NCBI RefSeq assembly: GCF_002797685.1
Contig: NZ_PGFH01000001.1
Span: 434,001-498,000 of the forward strand
DNA length: 64,000 nt
Reading direction: 5' to 3'
DNA from: Salinibacterium amurskyense
GTDB lineage: Bacteria > Actinomycetota > Actinomycetes > Actinomycetales > Microbacteriaceae
The first letter of the stretch is position 1. Each line of letters begins with the position of its first letter. The notes under the pieces are model-generated. The model saw only the letters and a program-made list of their open reading frames with translations, did not search any database and was not told the DNA's origin. Position numbers and translations under genes: made by a program. Shown one piece after another: positions 44,501 through 49,051 of the stretch.

Positions 44501-44794
44501 GCGGTCGGCGTTCTCGCTCCTGGTGAGTCGATTACGGCAACGGCGACCTACGTCATCCGTGAAAGCGACGCGGGAACGACGCTGTACGAAACGGCAACGG
44601 TCACCAGCACCGAAATCAACTCGGGAGACCCCGTGGTGGCAGCTGCACAGACAACTTTGCAGCTACCTACCAAGGCTCTCTCTTACACTGGGTCGGATCC
44701 CCGAGGAACACTCGCAACCGGGTTGGGCACACTGCTCGCCGGCCTCGCTCTGATCCTGCTCGCACGCAGAAGACAACGACAGGAAGAATCATGA
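26558..44794 (+). CDS. Giant repetitive surface protein (DUF11-type repeats, LPxTG-like anchor)
   Basis: 6078 aa, TTG start with GGGGGAG about seven bases upstream (an ATG at 26615 is the alternative). Residues 1-46 are a signal peptide (hydrophobic VASIVAFGLLLAGLTV, cleavage near AEA). Residues ~47-400 are a unique N-terminal domain. I find six cysteines, all before residue ~485, and none in the repeats. About 47 Ig-like DUF11 repeats of ~117 residues follow (core NTGNVTLT..DPL.GLS...WP....LAPGQ). The C-terminus has LSYTG (6041-6045), a hydrophobic helix and RRRQRQ, a cell-wall sorting signal. A rod-like adhesin or cell-surface filament is likely. No sortase gene lies in the window. A lipoprotein gene is coupled at its 3' end. 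Confidence 0.85.
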   Translation: MRHNSINVERTQRSARSAFMRGVASIVAFGLLLAGLTVMPATPAEAAVVQWGTNAGTSPSYQTTVNGDFLMAGNGVLSCNRPLYTAAQIGTCTDLHSASGGNGNTANDNFFLENSNTVAGFTTNSSSANITIPAGASVKKAFLSWSANTGAYTGISDYACATPNATRGVATMPAGSPTGYRTAPAKLKVGLGPVTTVAPTTMLEDPVGTPSSIYYSASADVTTAFAGATTGTPLTVSAGDLWAPQGAGCYAGWTLTVVYDYGIYIPSQPLSQPHRIIFYEGHVRMTAAEAPLTVAFNGFSAIATGTRAGFSLYEGDRIIQGDIAEYSRGNGGYTQIANSAGSTGNIGIGRGEGSVRYTALTDIGPFTNQSVDVATVDLANVQSGDTSVNLRMSTSGDSYLLQNAILSVPSAGINISKTYDGTLDQQSRTATEAATFTITVTNSGVGILQNIVVADDQTDCARTLTGVTLAPLQSYTYTCVANGLTTASYDSTASATASTVVGNSPASGSDSTRVLLSSLSLAKTSALAGGATGRAGDTLNYTFTIKNNGDSPLTGVAVTDPLPGLSAITYTWPTGTAGALAAGASATGTATYTLTQADVDAGSIANTATATGTDADGGIKPVATANRTTPIPVNAVLETKKTAAYAGAGVGNVGDTVNYSFSVKNTGNVTLTSVTLTDPLTGLSAIAVTWPGTAGRLAPGQTATGTATYTVKQDDVNAGKIVNQATSSGRTPKNVAVTGLSNEVTLATAPAAPGLTTTKSGTVAEPKGVGSVVTYNFSAKNTGNVTLTGVTIADPLVGLSALTYSWPATAGTLAPGQTVTATATYTVKQSDVDAGLVRNTATSSGTSPSGTAVTAASPRVDVPLQTRAPAVSLTKSGALAGGSTAGSTVNYSFVLTNSGNVTLTNAGITDPLSGLSAITYGTWPGTVGTLAPGQSVTATATYTVKQSDVDAGAVVNSATAKGTPPTGADVTRTTPATVPITADAKMIVTKTGAYTTGSGAVGSVVTYTFSVKNDGNVTLSQVVLADPLSGLSPISVTWPGASGVLTPGQTATGTATYTVKQSDVDAGSVKNTATATAKTPTGATVTQPSAESVVPTVTPTRVITTTKSAVIAGGATGKVGDVITYSFSAKNDGNVTLSGVTIADPLTGLSALTYTWPGATGVLAPGQAVTAVANYTIKQSDVNAGSVKNTATGSGTHGGTTVTDPSDEVTVPTVAANPVITTLKSGALAAGSTGRAGDTVNFSIKLTNSGNVTLTSVSATDTLPDLSALTYGTWPSGAAGTLAPGQSVTATATYTLKQSDVDAGSVSNTATGSGTPPTGAAVTSVSPATVPITAGPALTVSKSGAITTGNGSVGDTITFSFVVRNTGNITATSVGITDSLVGLSAVTFGTWPSGTAGTLAPNTQVTATATYEIKQADVNAGSVKNTATASGSTPSGGTVSATSPQAVVPTVASAPAIDTQKSASVAGTGAVGDVITYTFIAKNTGNVTLTGVSIADPLTGLSALTYGTWPGGVAGTLAPNAQVTATATYTIVQSDVDAGSVKNTATSTGTFGGTAVTDPSPQVTTPTIAAVRTISLAKDGALAAGATGIAGDTVNYTFVVRNTGNVTLTSVGITDPLPGLSAVTFGTWPSGTAGRLLPNTQVTATATYILKQSDVDAGSVANTATTRGTPPTGAAVSATDPATVAVAANGALAVAKTGAVTSGTGGVGSTMTFSFTITNPGNVTMTGVAIADSLVGLSAPVYTWPTATAGRIAPGETATATATYTVKQADVNAGSVSNTATVSGKTPTNATATSAPSTANVPTITGAPQLTTTKSANVTSGAKVGDSITYSIAIANTGNQTITGVTLTDSLAGLATPVITWPGVAGTLAPGQTATALASYTVRQSDVDAGSIANTASAAGTAPGATPVDDDSNPVVTTTVAPAPTLSLVKSGTLPAGSTSVAGEVVTYSFVIRNTGNVTITGAAVTDPLSGLSAITYGTWPSGTTGTLAPNSQVTATATYTVKQTDVDAGSIANTATATGTGVSGGAATPKTSSATVPLVSTAKLTVSKTGAVAAGANKVGDTVTFSFVVKNTGNVTLSSVGITDSLADLSAVTFGTWPGGTTGVLAPNAQVTATATYTIKQSDVNAGSVKNTATASGTPPSGPVATATSPEAVVPTVAASPALVTTKSAVVGGTGTGVIGDTITYTFTAKNTGNVTLTSVTLADPLSGLSTPTYVWSGGVSGQLNPNGTVTGTATYTITQADVDAGSVKNIATATGTPPTGAVVTAPSPQLVTPTIASAPKIGVTKSGALAPGAQGVAGDVVTWSLTLTNSGNVTLTSVSVTDSLPGVSAVTYGTWPSTAGTLAPGQSVSATATYVLTQADIDAGAVSNTANGSGTPPRGSPATATAPATLPLASNSTITLDKTAAIVSPGTGVVGDTIRYTFTAQNTGNVTLTNVIIADPRPGLSALTYGTWASGTVGRLAPGQTITATADYVIRQADQNAGVVNNTASVSGKPPAGPNTTASSAAVATPTATRVPGILTTKTSSVAGTGAVGDVITYTITVRNTGNTTLTSVSASDPLSGLSTLTYGAWPGGVTGTLQPNTQVVATAKYTIKQSDVNTGSVANTATGQGTSPSAGVITDPSDDVITPTVAANPVATFAKSGALAPGSVGAAGDVITYTFTTKNTGNVTLTGVVVSDPLADLGAITYTWPGATGVLTPGQTVTATANYTVKQSDVDAGSVSNAATLTATPPSGTPFTETDSETVSIAPAPGITVSKVASVGGTGEEGDVITYTMTIRNTGNQTLTVVTLIDNLPGLSAPTFVWPGTPNELAPGQTATATATYSIDLDDLNAGEVTNTASVTAQTPGGGPEVNASSGPVVVKTGDQRPELRTTKTASVVPSPAAEGTTITYSFLVENTGNVTIENLVLNDPLLGAATPTLSATSLDPGESATATANYTITQADVDAGSVTNTAKAVGDTTGGTPATVESPVSSVTTPTEPAAPGISVTKTGTAAQDAGDLIDWSFTVTNTGNVTLSGVTLNDALAGVTPVFGAFPSGVSGQLDPGDSVLATADDYVVTQADVDAGSVVNTVTASGTPSRGAVANATTAATVPLAPDAGITIVKSEDASPADRGLGDTVSFTFTVTNTGNVTLSSISIIDPLDGVSAISYDDWDGNAAGSLGPNDVLTATATYVLTQADIDRGFVDNDSSVLASTPAGVILDEDSNIVTVTTDATAPVLVTTKAAVLNGTGVVGDTISYTITLLNDGNVTLTDAAITDSLAGLSALVYGEWVSGVDGELAPGESVSATANYTITQADVDAGSVSNIATGDAESARDGAAVTDDSPAAVTPLVTQAAAISATKTGALESGSEGEAGDLIEFSFTITNDGNVTLTGVTLADPLTDLSAITYTWPTATDGVLAPGETATAVATYELKQSDVDSGSVVNLATPSGVDPNAVDVDGTEVAATVVVEPDASLSAIKTGELRAGGIGEVGDIIDYSVTATNTGNVTVHDGQLLDPLPGISDPNIVWPDPAQPGVLGVGESVTGTAEYTLTQADVDLGYIENTAEVQALTPNDAVVPATTNTVVIPTVRPAPILTVDKTAVVADDGELGDEIAYSFTITNDGNVTIDAITLADPLPGLTGLTVNWDVANTTQTLAPGDSVTATATYEITQDDVNAGEVVNTANASGTGAQSTPVTGSSPEVVTEIVEADPSLSATKSAALATGATGVAGDTVEFSFTVTNDGNVSLTSVDLIDQLPGLTGVTFGAWPTATEGLLNPGDDVTATATYTLLQSDIDAGSLANSVNAMGVPPTGSAVTQPASATLPLTATPNFTITKSGDLGAQLGEVGDVVDYSFSITNSGNVTLTGVVLIDSMPGVSSPVITWPGVDRVLAPGETATATANYTITQEDVDAGSVTNTAEAVGSLPDGTEYLEFSDPAVNPTIARTASATIDKVGTTPDGAALGDLVQYEFTLENTGNTTLTGVAIDDPLVGLSTIVYSWPGADGELAPAEVATATAWYAITQDDIDLGYVSNSADVDATSPLGAVDDSVGPIDVPTVTAAAAIETTKDGELEAGATGFAGDIVEYSFTVRNTGNVTLTDVELSDPLTGLSALTYSWPTATDGTLAPGESATAVATYELTQADVDAGKVDNIVTAEGTTPTATTVDDTAAETVTITPAPVLTPFKEGVILNGGVGAVGDTIEYTLTVTNDGNVTLYDGQLLDPLPGLSVPVITWPDPAKPGEIPVGQSVVGVATYELTQEDVDRGFISNIADMSAETPKGVLVVETSNEVIVPTVLPAPNITVTKSGAPQGTADLGDTIDYSFEILNSGNVTLDSVTLTDPLPNLSAITITWPTPATPGVLAPGEIATATADYEITQDDVDAGAVLNIATADGVDPNGTDVTDDSEANTVPTETIRAEVELTKSGVLADPARADEGDTVNWSFELSNTGNVTLTGVEIVDSLADISALTYTWPGADGTLEVGESVTATATSTLTQAQIDAGTVENDAVGSGTPPRGDAVSDPATAAVVLASQASMDVTKAGTVDGAGNAGDTIDYDFGITNSGNVTLTLVDLVDALVGVSSPVFSWPGTPGELQPGETVTATANYTITQDDVDRGTVSNVATASGKPPIGDTITVSTTVTETTVAPAAASLLLTKSSSTGASAGVNDIVTYTFEVENTGNVTVDEIVIADPLPGLSSPVVNWPGANGVLAPGETATATATYAITQADVDAGKVDNTAVANGTSPTDAAVASNTALESTPTDAAAPDILVTKSGALTPGAAGFEGDLVEYEFSLTNNGNQTLTAVSLADPLPGLSALVYSWPTATAGTLTPGAVVTATATYELTQDDIDSGSVANIVTGSATPPSGTAFTETAPAAVPIAANGELEATKWGELRAGGIGQVGDWVDYRLEATNTGNVTLIDGELRDPLPGLSVPVITWPNPAQPGVLLPGETVIGEASVQLTQADVDLGYISNIADVGATDPNSDDVPATTNEVIVYTVQPQPSMTIVKSGEIALTGENGVGDTVDFEFEVRNTGNVTIGSIVVTDPLPGMSTPDVQWPTAVETLAPNETVTATATYDIRQSDVDRGFVENTASTTAVPVRGDAIAATSNTVEVPTEAPSVVVSVTNVGALTNPGPAVEGDTVTWNYSFTSTSNVTLSGVELSDFLGSLPAGDYTWPNPAAPGVLAPGDTVTAVRVQTLTQADIDSGAVSSVVTGEGTPPVGAAATATAPATVTLAADGLLQATKSSELAVAGENGPGDTIDYTIVVTNIGNVTLRTVTITDSIDNVSINSIAWPANSGVLAPGESATASATYVLEQDDVDRGYVDNTASVRGVTPGGDPVTATSNVDRELTAVADPSITAEKSGVMTSGSGEVGSEITYSFIVKNTGNVTLRLVGVIDPLIDVVPSDLTFPSATGILGPNEQAVGSVVYTVTQADVDSGTVENTATAIGTAPDGTEVTGVSNTVLNPTVEAAPSIVTSHTAALAAGATGVLGDGMDYTFTITNDGNVTLDGVTLSNTIPGLTGFVYTWPDPAAPGVLAPGESVTVTATRLVDQADVDAGEVRNVATGEGNSPAATAVDADSAVTVVPLIEALSSIDIAKAGEPRDAVNPVVVGSWIDYTFTVENTGETTLSGVTVADPKVGTTAVVYGAWPAAVGVLAPGESVTATASYQVTQAEFDAGSASNTANVTSTNPAGDDILNTSNTVVVPTAAGSPDIEITKTQVLAAGATGNAGDTVEYSFEVTNTGDVTLNGVTIADDQIDLSTLTITWPGTPGVLAPGQSATATATYVLTQDDVDAGSISSDASTAGTPVVGAVVTDTATGSTPIVENPSMTITKTSSFATFAQQGATVNYVIEVVNTGNVTLTGVVITDPKPGVSALTYNWPGTPGELAPGESVTATATYVITQGDVDVEQTTNVATVDANAPSGPIAPEEATDVLPIPNVPNIALTISGVLGAGQQGFPGDVVIFTYVATNTGTLPLTNVSIADPRSGLSPMNYGAWPGAVGVLAPGESITATATYVIRESDAGTTLYETATVTSTEINSGDPVVAAAQTTLQLPTKALSYTGSDPRGTLATGLGTLLAGLALILLARRRQRQEES
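28110..44670 (+). repeat. Array of about 47 DUF11-like coding repeats, ~353-bp period
   Basis: Counting the N-[TDS]-G-N-V core by eye gives 47 units, from ~28196 to ~44409, mean spacing ~353 bp. The preceding segment (27790-28100) is a degenerate extra unit. Units follow a three-unit higher-order order (see findings). Units 2-20 and 21-47 differ in charge at fixed positions, with a switch near 35.2 kb. DNA identity between units is moderate, not exact, so the array is old and maintained as protein. Confidence 0.85.
44678..44784 (+). other. LPxTG-like cell-wall sorting signal of the giant protein
   Basis: LSYTG-SDP, a helix TLLAGLALILLA and a basic RRRQRQ tail form the standard tripartite sorting signal, but the motif is LSYTG rather than LPxTG. 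Related LxxTG forms occur in actinobacterial sortase substrates. It probably marks covalent attachment to peptidoglycan by a sortase encoded elsewhere. Confidence 0.65.
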
Positions 44795-45243
44795 AGCTCC
44801 GCACACGACTGACCGCTACCGCAGTACCTTTTGCGATCCTCGCGCTGACGCTTGCGGGTTGCACGAATGATGGCACCGACGGTCAGCCCGACCCCGAAGA
44901 GACGTCGAGCTCGGCTGAGCAGACTCCGGGCGTGACCGACATTACGGATGCTCCCGGCACCGGTGAGAACCTGCAGGGTGCTCTCGCTGACTCCACCGTC
45001 AACGAGTGCGAGCGCACGGGCGACGAATGGACCGTGTCGGGTGTCGTGACGAACTCGACCGATGCCAGCGCCACGTACCGCATCTACGTCTCACTGCTCA
45101 ACGGCGCCAACGACACTCGCGCTCTTACTCAGGTGGATGTCGCTGCGACCGAGCCGGGAGACACCACCGACTGGGAGACCGTTATTCCTGTCGCTGAAGA
45201 CGAGCTCACCTGCGTGCTGCGCGTCGAGCGCTACGAAGGCTAG
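44791..45243 (+). CDS. Small lipoprotein translationally coupled to the giant surface protein
   Basis: 150 aa. A signal peptide with lipobox LTLAGC (Cys24) is followed by an acidic, Ser/Thr/Glu-rich linker to ~70. A small beta domain (~75-150: WTVSGVVTNSTDASATYRIY..LTCVLRVERY) resembles FxLYD-type surface domains and has two cysteines for a disulfide (NEC..LTC). The ATG overlaps the stop of the 18.2-kb gene (ATGA), so synthesis depends on translation of that gene. It may help the adhesin cross or attach to the envelope, or simply shares its regulation. That is inference. Confidence 0.8.
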   Translation: MKLRTRLTATAVPFAILALTLAGCTNDGTDGQPDPEETSSSAEQTPGVTDITDAPGTGENLQGALADSTVNECERTGDEWTVSGVVTNSTDASATYRIYVSLLNGANDTRALTQVDVAATEPGDTTDWETVIPVAEDELTCVLRVERYEG

Positions 45244-45336
45244 TCGCGCGGGGTCGCCCCGAATGGCAGTGCTCCAGCCTGTGGTGCCGCTCCGAGGCGG
45301 TACTCAGGCGGGGCCGCCGACGACTATCGTGGAATG

Positions 45337-45972
45337 GTGACTGAACCGAACCCCAGCGTCGAGCTGTCGACCAACGGGGTGGGGCCGTGGCAGGGCGAAT
45401 GGCCCACCGAACCCCACTACGATCCCGTGCTGCTCGAACGCGGCGATACCCGCAATGTTATTGACCGGTATCGCTACTGGAACATGGAAGCGATCGTTGC
45501 CGATCTCGACGTGACGCGGCATCCATTCCACGTGGCCATCGAGAACTGGCAGCACGACATGAACATCGGTTCCATCGTGCGCAGCGCCAACGCCTTCGGT
45601 GCCGACACCGTGCACATCATTGGGCGTCGGCGCTGGAACAAACGCGGCGCCATGGTCACTGACCGTTACCAGCACGTGCTGCATCATCCGGATGTCGCGG
45701 CCTTCGTCGAGTGGACTGAAGCCAACGACCTGCCGATCATTGCGATCGACAACGTGCCCGGCAGCGTCATCATCGAAACTTTTGACATCCCCCAGCGCTG
45801 CGTGCTGCTGTTCGGCCAAGAGGGCCCCGGGCTCTCTCCCGAAGCAATCGACGCTGCCACGGATGTCGTGGAGATCAGCCAGTTCGGTTCAACCCGATCC
45901 ATCAATGCGTCAGCCGCGGCTGCCGTAGCGATGCATAACTGGATTACCCAGCACGTCAGCTTCACGAAGTAG
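45337..45972 (+). CDS. SpoU/TrmH-family (SPOUT) RNA 2'-O-methyltransferase
   Basis: 211 aa from the GTG at 45337. The three SPOUT motifs are present: NIGSIVRSANAFGADTVHI (motif 1, catalytic Arg), VLLFGQEGPGLS (motif 2) and SINASAAAAVAMHNW (motif 3). It transfers a methyl group from SAM to ribose 2'-OH of tRNA or rRNA. Which nucleotide is modified is unknown. TATCGT (45325-45330) ends exactly six bases before the GTG, favouring it over the ATG at 45334. It precedes a D-amino-acid dehydrogenase gene by six bases and may be co-transcribed. Confidence 0.85.
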   Translation: MTEPNPSVELSTNGVGPWQGEWPTEPHYDPVLLERGDTRNVIDRYRYWNMEAIVADLDVTRHPFHVAIENWQHDMNIGSIVRSANAFGADTVHIIGRRRWNKRGAMVTDRYQHVLHHPDVAAFVEWTEANDLPIIAIDNVPGSVIIETFDIPQRCVLLFGQEGPGLSPEAIDAATDVVEISQFGSTRSINASAAAAVAMHNWITQHVSFTK

Positions 45973-45978
45973 GGAACC

Positions 45979-47226
45979 ATGACACAGCCCGCGAAAGTCA
46001 CCATTATTGGCGCCGGAATCGTAGGGCTGTGCACAGCCTGGTTTTTGCAGGAGCGTGGCGTAGAAGTCACGGTTCTCGACCGCTCGGGTGTTGCTGCCGG
46101 TGCTTCGCTCGGTAACGCTGGCTGGGTTGCTCCCGCACTGACGCTTCCGCTGCCCGAGCCCTCGATCTTCAAGGTCGGCATCAAAGCCGTCATCGACCCC
46201 ACCTCGCCGGTGTACGTGCCCGTCGCCGCCAACTCGACGCTGCTGCGCTTCCTCGCCGGTTTCGCGCGTCACTCGACGCCCAAGATGTGGCGCCGCAACA
46301 TGGTCACCTTTGCCGAGATCAACAAGTGGAGCCTCGAATCCTTCGACCGCATGGAAGACGGGGGAGTCTCCGCCGCGCTCAAGCACGCCGAGCCCTTCCT
46401 GGCCGCCTTCACGAGCGACGCCGACCGCCAGATCATCACCCACGAATTCGATGAGGTTGCTGCCGGTGGCGGACACGTGAGCTTCGAGAAGATCACCGGC
46501 GACGAGCTGCGAGAGTTCGAGCCGAGCGTCTCGAAGATCGTGACGCATGGGCTGCGCGTGGATGGCCAGCGCTTCATCAACCCGCCCTCGTTCATGCAAG
46601 TGCTGGCGGCATCCGTGCGCGCTCGCGGCGCCACGATCGTGGAGGGTGCGAAAGCGACCGGCATCCGTGACCTCGGTGCTGCCGGCGTAGCCGTTGATGT
46701 CGAAGGCCAGAGCGCCGTGCTCAGCAACGAAGTTGTTATTGCTACCGGAACCTGGCTCGGCGACCTCGCCCGCCAGTTCGGTGTGCGCCAGGTCGTGCAG
46801 TCGGGCCGAGGTTACAGCTTCAGTGTGAAGCCGCCCGTGATTCCGACGCACCCGATCTACCTGCCCGCTCAGCGCGTAGCCTGCACGCCCCTCGGGGATC
46901 GCCTGCGCGTGGGAGGCATGATGGAATTTCGGTCGGCCGATGCGCCCGCCGACTCTCGTCGCATCCAAACCATCGTCAACGCGGCCAGCCCCATGTTCGA
47001 CGGGGTCGACTGGGATGCCCGCGAAGAAGAGTGGGTCGGCTCGCGCCCCTGCACTCCCGACGGCTTGCCACTCGTCGGTGGCACGCGCTCGCCGCGCGTT
47101 CACGTTGCTGGCGGTCACGGCATGTGGGGAGTCACCCTTGGTCCGCTCACGGGGCGGATCCTTGCCGACTCGATCACCGGTGGCGAAAAGCACCCACTGC
47201 TCGAGGCGTTCGACCCGCTGCGCTAG
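45979..47226 (+). CDS. FAD-dependent D-amino-acid dehydrogenase-like oxidoreductase
   Basis: 415 aa. N-terminal dinucleotide fold IIGAGIVGLCTAWFL (G11-x-G13-xx-G16) and VLDRSGVAAGASLGNAGWV give the DadA/DAO pattern. A C-terminal RPCTPDGLPLVGG and HGMWGVTLGPLTGR complete the family. DadA oxidises D-amino acids, often D-alanine, to 2-oxo acids and ammonia. Related enzymes act on sarcosine or proline, so the substrate is a best guess. GGGAA just before the ATG. It is six bases after the SPOUT gene and converges with the emfourin-like gene, overlapping its stop by four bases. Confidence 0.82.
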   Translation: MTQPAKVTIIGAGIVGLCTAWFLQERGVEVTVLDRSGVAAGASLGNAGWVAPALTLPLPEPSIFKVGIKAVIDPTSPVYVPVAANSTLLRFLAGFARHSTPKMWRRNMVTFAEINKWSLESFDRMEDGGVSAALKHAEPFLAAFTSDADRQIITHEFDEVAAGGGHVSFEKITGDELREFEPSVSKIVTHGLRVDGQRFINPPSFMQVLAASVRARGATIVEGAKATGIRDLGAAGVAVDVEGQSAVLSNEVVIATGTWLGDLARQFGVRQVVQSGRGYSFSVKPPVIPTHPIYLPAQRVACTPLGDRLRVGGMMEFRSADAPADSRRIQTIVNAASPMFDGVDWDAREEEWVGSRPCTPDGLPLVGGTRSPRVHVAGGHGMWGVTLGPLTGRILADSITGGEKHPLLEAFDPLR

Positions 47227-47666
47227 CGTTCGCCGTCGGGCTCGTCCGCACCGCCGAGCGGGTCGGGCTCGTGCGGCTCGTCCGTGCCGCCGAGCGGGTC
47301 GGTCTCATGCTGCGCGTCAGAACTGTCTTCGGTCTCTGTCGCGGGTGAAGCTTCAGCGTCGCATTCCGGTGCGGGCTGCGACTCGGGCTGCGGGCGTCGC
47401 GGGCTCGAATCTGCTTCCCGCACGCGATCAACCAGCTCTCGCCACGGTCCCACGAGCTGCTGCTCGGGAACGACGGCTTCGTGCGGTTCGCAGTGGATTT
47501 CGTAGGTGTAGCGGTCGGGCATCGTGCTTTCGGCCGGATGCTCGTTCCACGGGATCTCGGCAATGAGCACGTACCACTGGTCGGGGTCGGGCTGCTCGTC
47601 AACAACGACAGCCCACTCCACGCGTCGACCGAGGAGGCCACCGCTTCGCCACACCTGTACCTTCAC
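47223..47666 (-). CDS. Emfourin-type inhibitor of the adjacent M4 peptidase
   Basis: 147 aa. Residues ~1-90 (VQVWRSGGLLGRRVEWAVVV, W..LI..IPW, PDRYTYEIHCE, LVGPWRELVDRVR) match the protealysin-inhibitor emfourin, a small protein found beside protealysin-like peptidases that binds the active site of its neighbour. Residues ~90-147 are an acidic, proline-rich disordered tail with two PLGG repeats that emfourin itself lacks. GTG start with TAGCAT ending six bases upstream gives its own leaderless promoter, 109 bases after the peptidase gene, which would keep the inhibitor in excess. Inhibitory function is inferred from similarity and position. Confidence 0.72.
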   Translation of the reverse strand: MKVQVWRSGGLLGRRVEWAVVVDEQPDPDQWYVLIAEIPWNEHPAESTMPDRYTYEIHCEPHEAVVPEQQLVGPWRELVDRVREADSSPRRPQPESQPAPECDAEASPATETEDSSDAQHETDPLGGTDEPHEPDPLGGADEPDGER

Positions 47667-47775
47667 ACGTGCATGCTATCCCGTTGCCGTGAGGGCGAAC
47701 AGGGCGCGAGCCACCGGATGCGAAAGGCGGGGGAGCTAACAGCGCTGAACCCGCGGGCGCTTAGTGCGCAGCGGT

Positions 47776-48891
47776 TCAGTTGGTGGTCGGCACTACTCCG
47801 ACGAGTGCCCAGCCCGCCTCGACCGCGCGCTGTTCTTCCGACCCGTCGCCGAAGCGCGCCACCGCCGCCGCGATGGTGGCCGCAGCGAATTCCGAGAAAT
47901 CGCTGCGGGGCGTGAGCGAGCCATTGGTGAGGGTGTCGAACCAGATCTGACCGGCACGCTCCCATGCAAAGCCGCCGAGGGTATCGGCAGCGCTCCAGAA
48001 GGCGCGGTTGGGGATGCCCGAGTTGAGGTGCACGCCACCGTTGTCTTCTTGCGTCACGATGAAGTCATCCCAGTGCGCCGGCTGCGGGTCTTTGCCGAGC
48101 ACGTCGTCGTCATAGGCGGTACCCGGAGCGCGCAGGGAGCGCAGCGCATTGCCTTCGACCTCGTCGGTGAAAATGCCCTCGCCCACGAGCCACGATGCTT
48201 CGCCTGCGGTCTGGCCCCAGGCGTACTGCTCGACGAGAGCGCCGAAAACGTCGGAGACGTGCTCGTTGAGCGCGCCGCTCTGCCCGCGGTACACAAGCCC
48301 GGCGGTGAACTCAGTAACTCCGTGCGCAAGCTCGTGCCCGATAACGCTGAGCGAGCGAGTGAAGCCGGTGAAGATCTCACCGTCACCGTCGCCGAAGACC
48401 ATGCGGCTGCCATCCCAAAAGGCGTTGTCGTAATCCCGGCCAAAGTGCACGGTTGCCTCGAGCGGCGAGGAGCGATCGTCGATCGAGTCGCGCTCGAACA
48501 CTTCCCAGAACAGCGCGAAGGTATGGCCGAGGCCGTCGTACGCCTCCGAGACTGAGACGTCGCCCGTCTCGGGCTCGCCCTCTGACCGCACCAGAACGCC
48601 GGGAAGGATCTCGCCGGTCTGAGCATCCGAGATGGCCCGGCTGATGGTGCCGCGTGCGACGGCCGTCTGATCCGGGCGCAGCGACCGCGGCGGGAGCGTG
48701 TGCTCGTGGCGGCCATGATCGAGGTGATCGTGGCCGATATCGGTCAACGAGCGTCGCGCGGCATGAGCGGCTCGCTCAAAACGAGGGTCGTCAAGCGTCG
48801 CGATTCGCGACAGCAAAAACGGGGGCACAATCGCGCACAGGGCGCGGGGCGATTTGGTGGGGGAAACGGGGGAGTTCGGCATCCGGAACAT
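47776..48891 (-). CDS. M4-family (protealysin-like) metallopeptidase
   Basis: 371 aa. Zinc site HELAH (H186, E187, H190) and third ligand E210 in GALNEHVSDVFG, and the proton-donor histidine H288 in GGVHLNSGIPN, are all intact, so the protein should be active. The N-terminal ~75 residues form a short propeptide with an IVPPFLLSRIA segment that corresponds to the PPxL motif of protealysin precursors. No signal peptide is visible, as for protealysin, which is made as an unexported proenzyme. The emfourin-like inhibitor follows on the same strand. The start may be the ATG at 48891 or 48882. Confidence 0.88.
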   Translation of the reverse strand: MFRMPNSPVSPTKSPRALCAIVPPFLLSRIATLDDPRFERAAHAARRSLTDIGHDHLDHGRHEHTLPPRSLRPDQTAVARGTISRAISDAQTGEILPGVLVRSEGEPETGDVSVSEAYDGLGHTFALFWEVFERDSIDDRSSPLEATVHFGRDYDNAFWDGSRMVFGDGDGEIFTGFTRSLSVIGHELAHGVTEFTAGLVYRGQSGALNEHVSDVFGALVEQYAWGQTAGEASWLVGEGIFTDEVEGNALRSLRAPGTAYDDDVLGKDPQPAHWDDFIVTQEDNGGVHLNSGIPNRAFWSAADTLGGFAWERAGQIWFDTLTNGSLTPRSDFSEFAAATIAAAVARFGDGSEEQRAVEAGWALVGVVPTTN

Positions 48892-49051
48892 GCTTCATGC
48901 TGACACGGACCACTGACCTTGGCGACGATGGCTCACGATTCTCACGGAGTCCCCAGCAACGCGCGCCACGCAAGAAATCGCTACGACAAGCAAAACTCCG
49001 CTCTCGGGTAGACTGAGGTGTAATCCCCCCACTTCTTCGAAGGGATCCACC

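Noticed and set aside
26558-44794. Possibility that the 353-bp repeats are a CRISPR or mobile array
   Set aside because: The repeats are protein-coding, in one continuous frame, far too long for CRISPR and without terminal inverted repeats or a transposase.
47745-47779. CTGAACC/GGTTCAG inverted repeat over the M4 peptidase stop
   Set aside because: Seven-base arms around a GC-rich 19-base loop; may be an attenuator but too weak to call.
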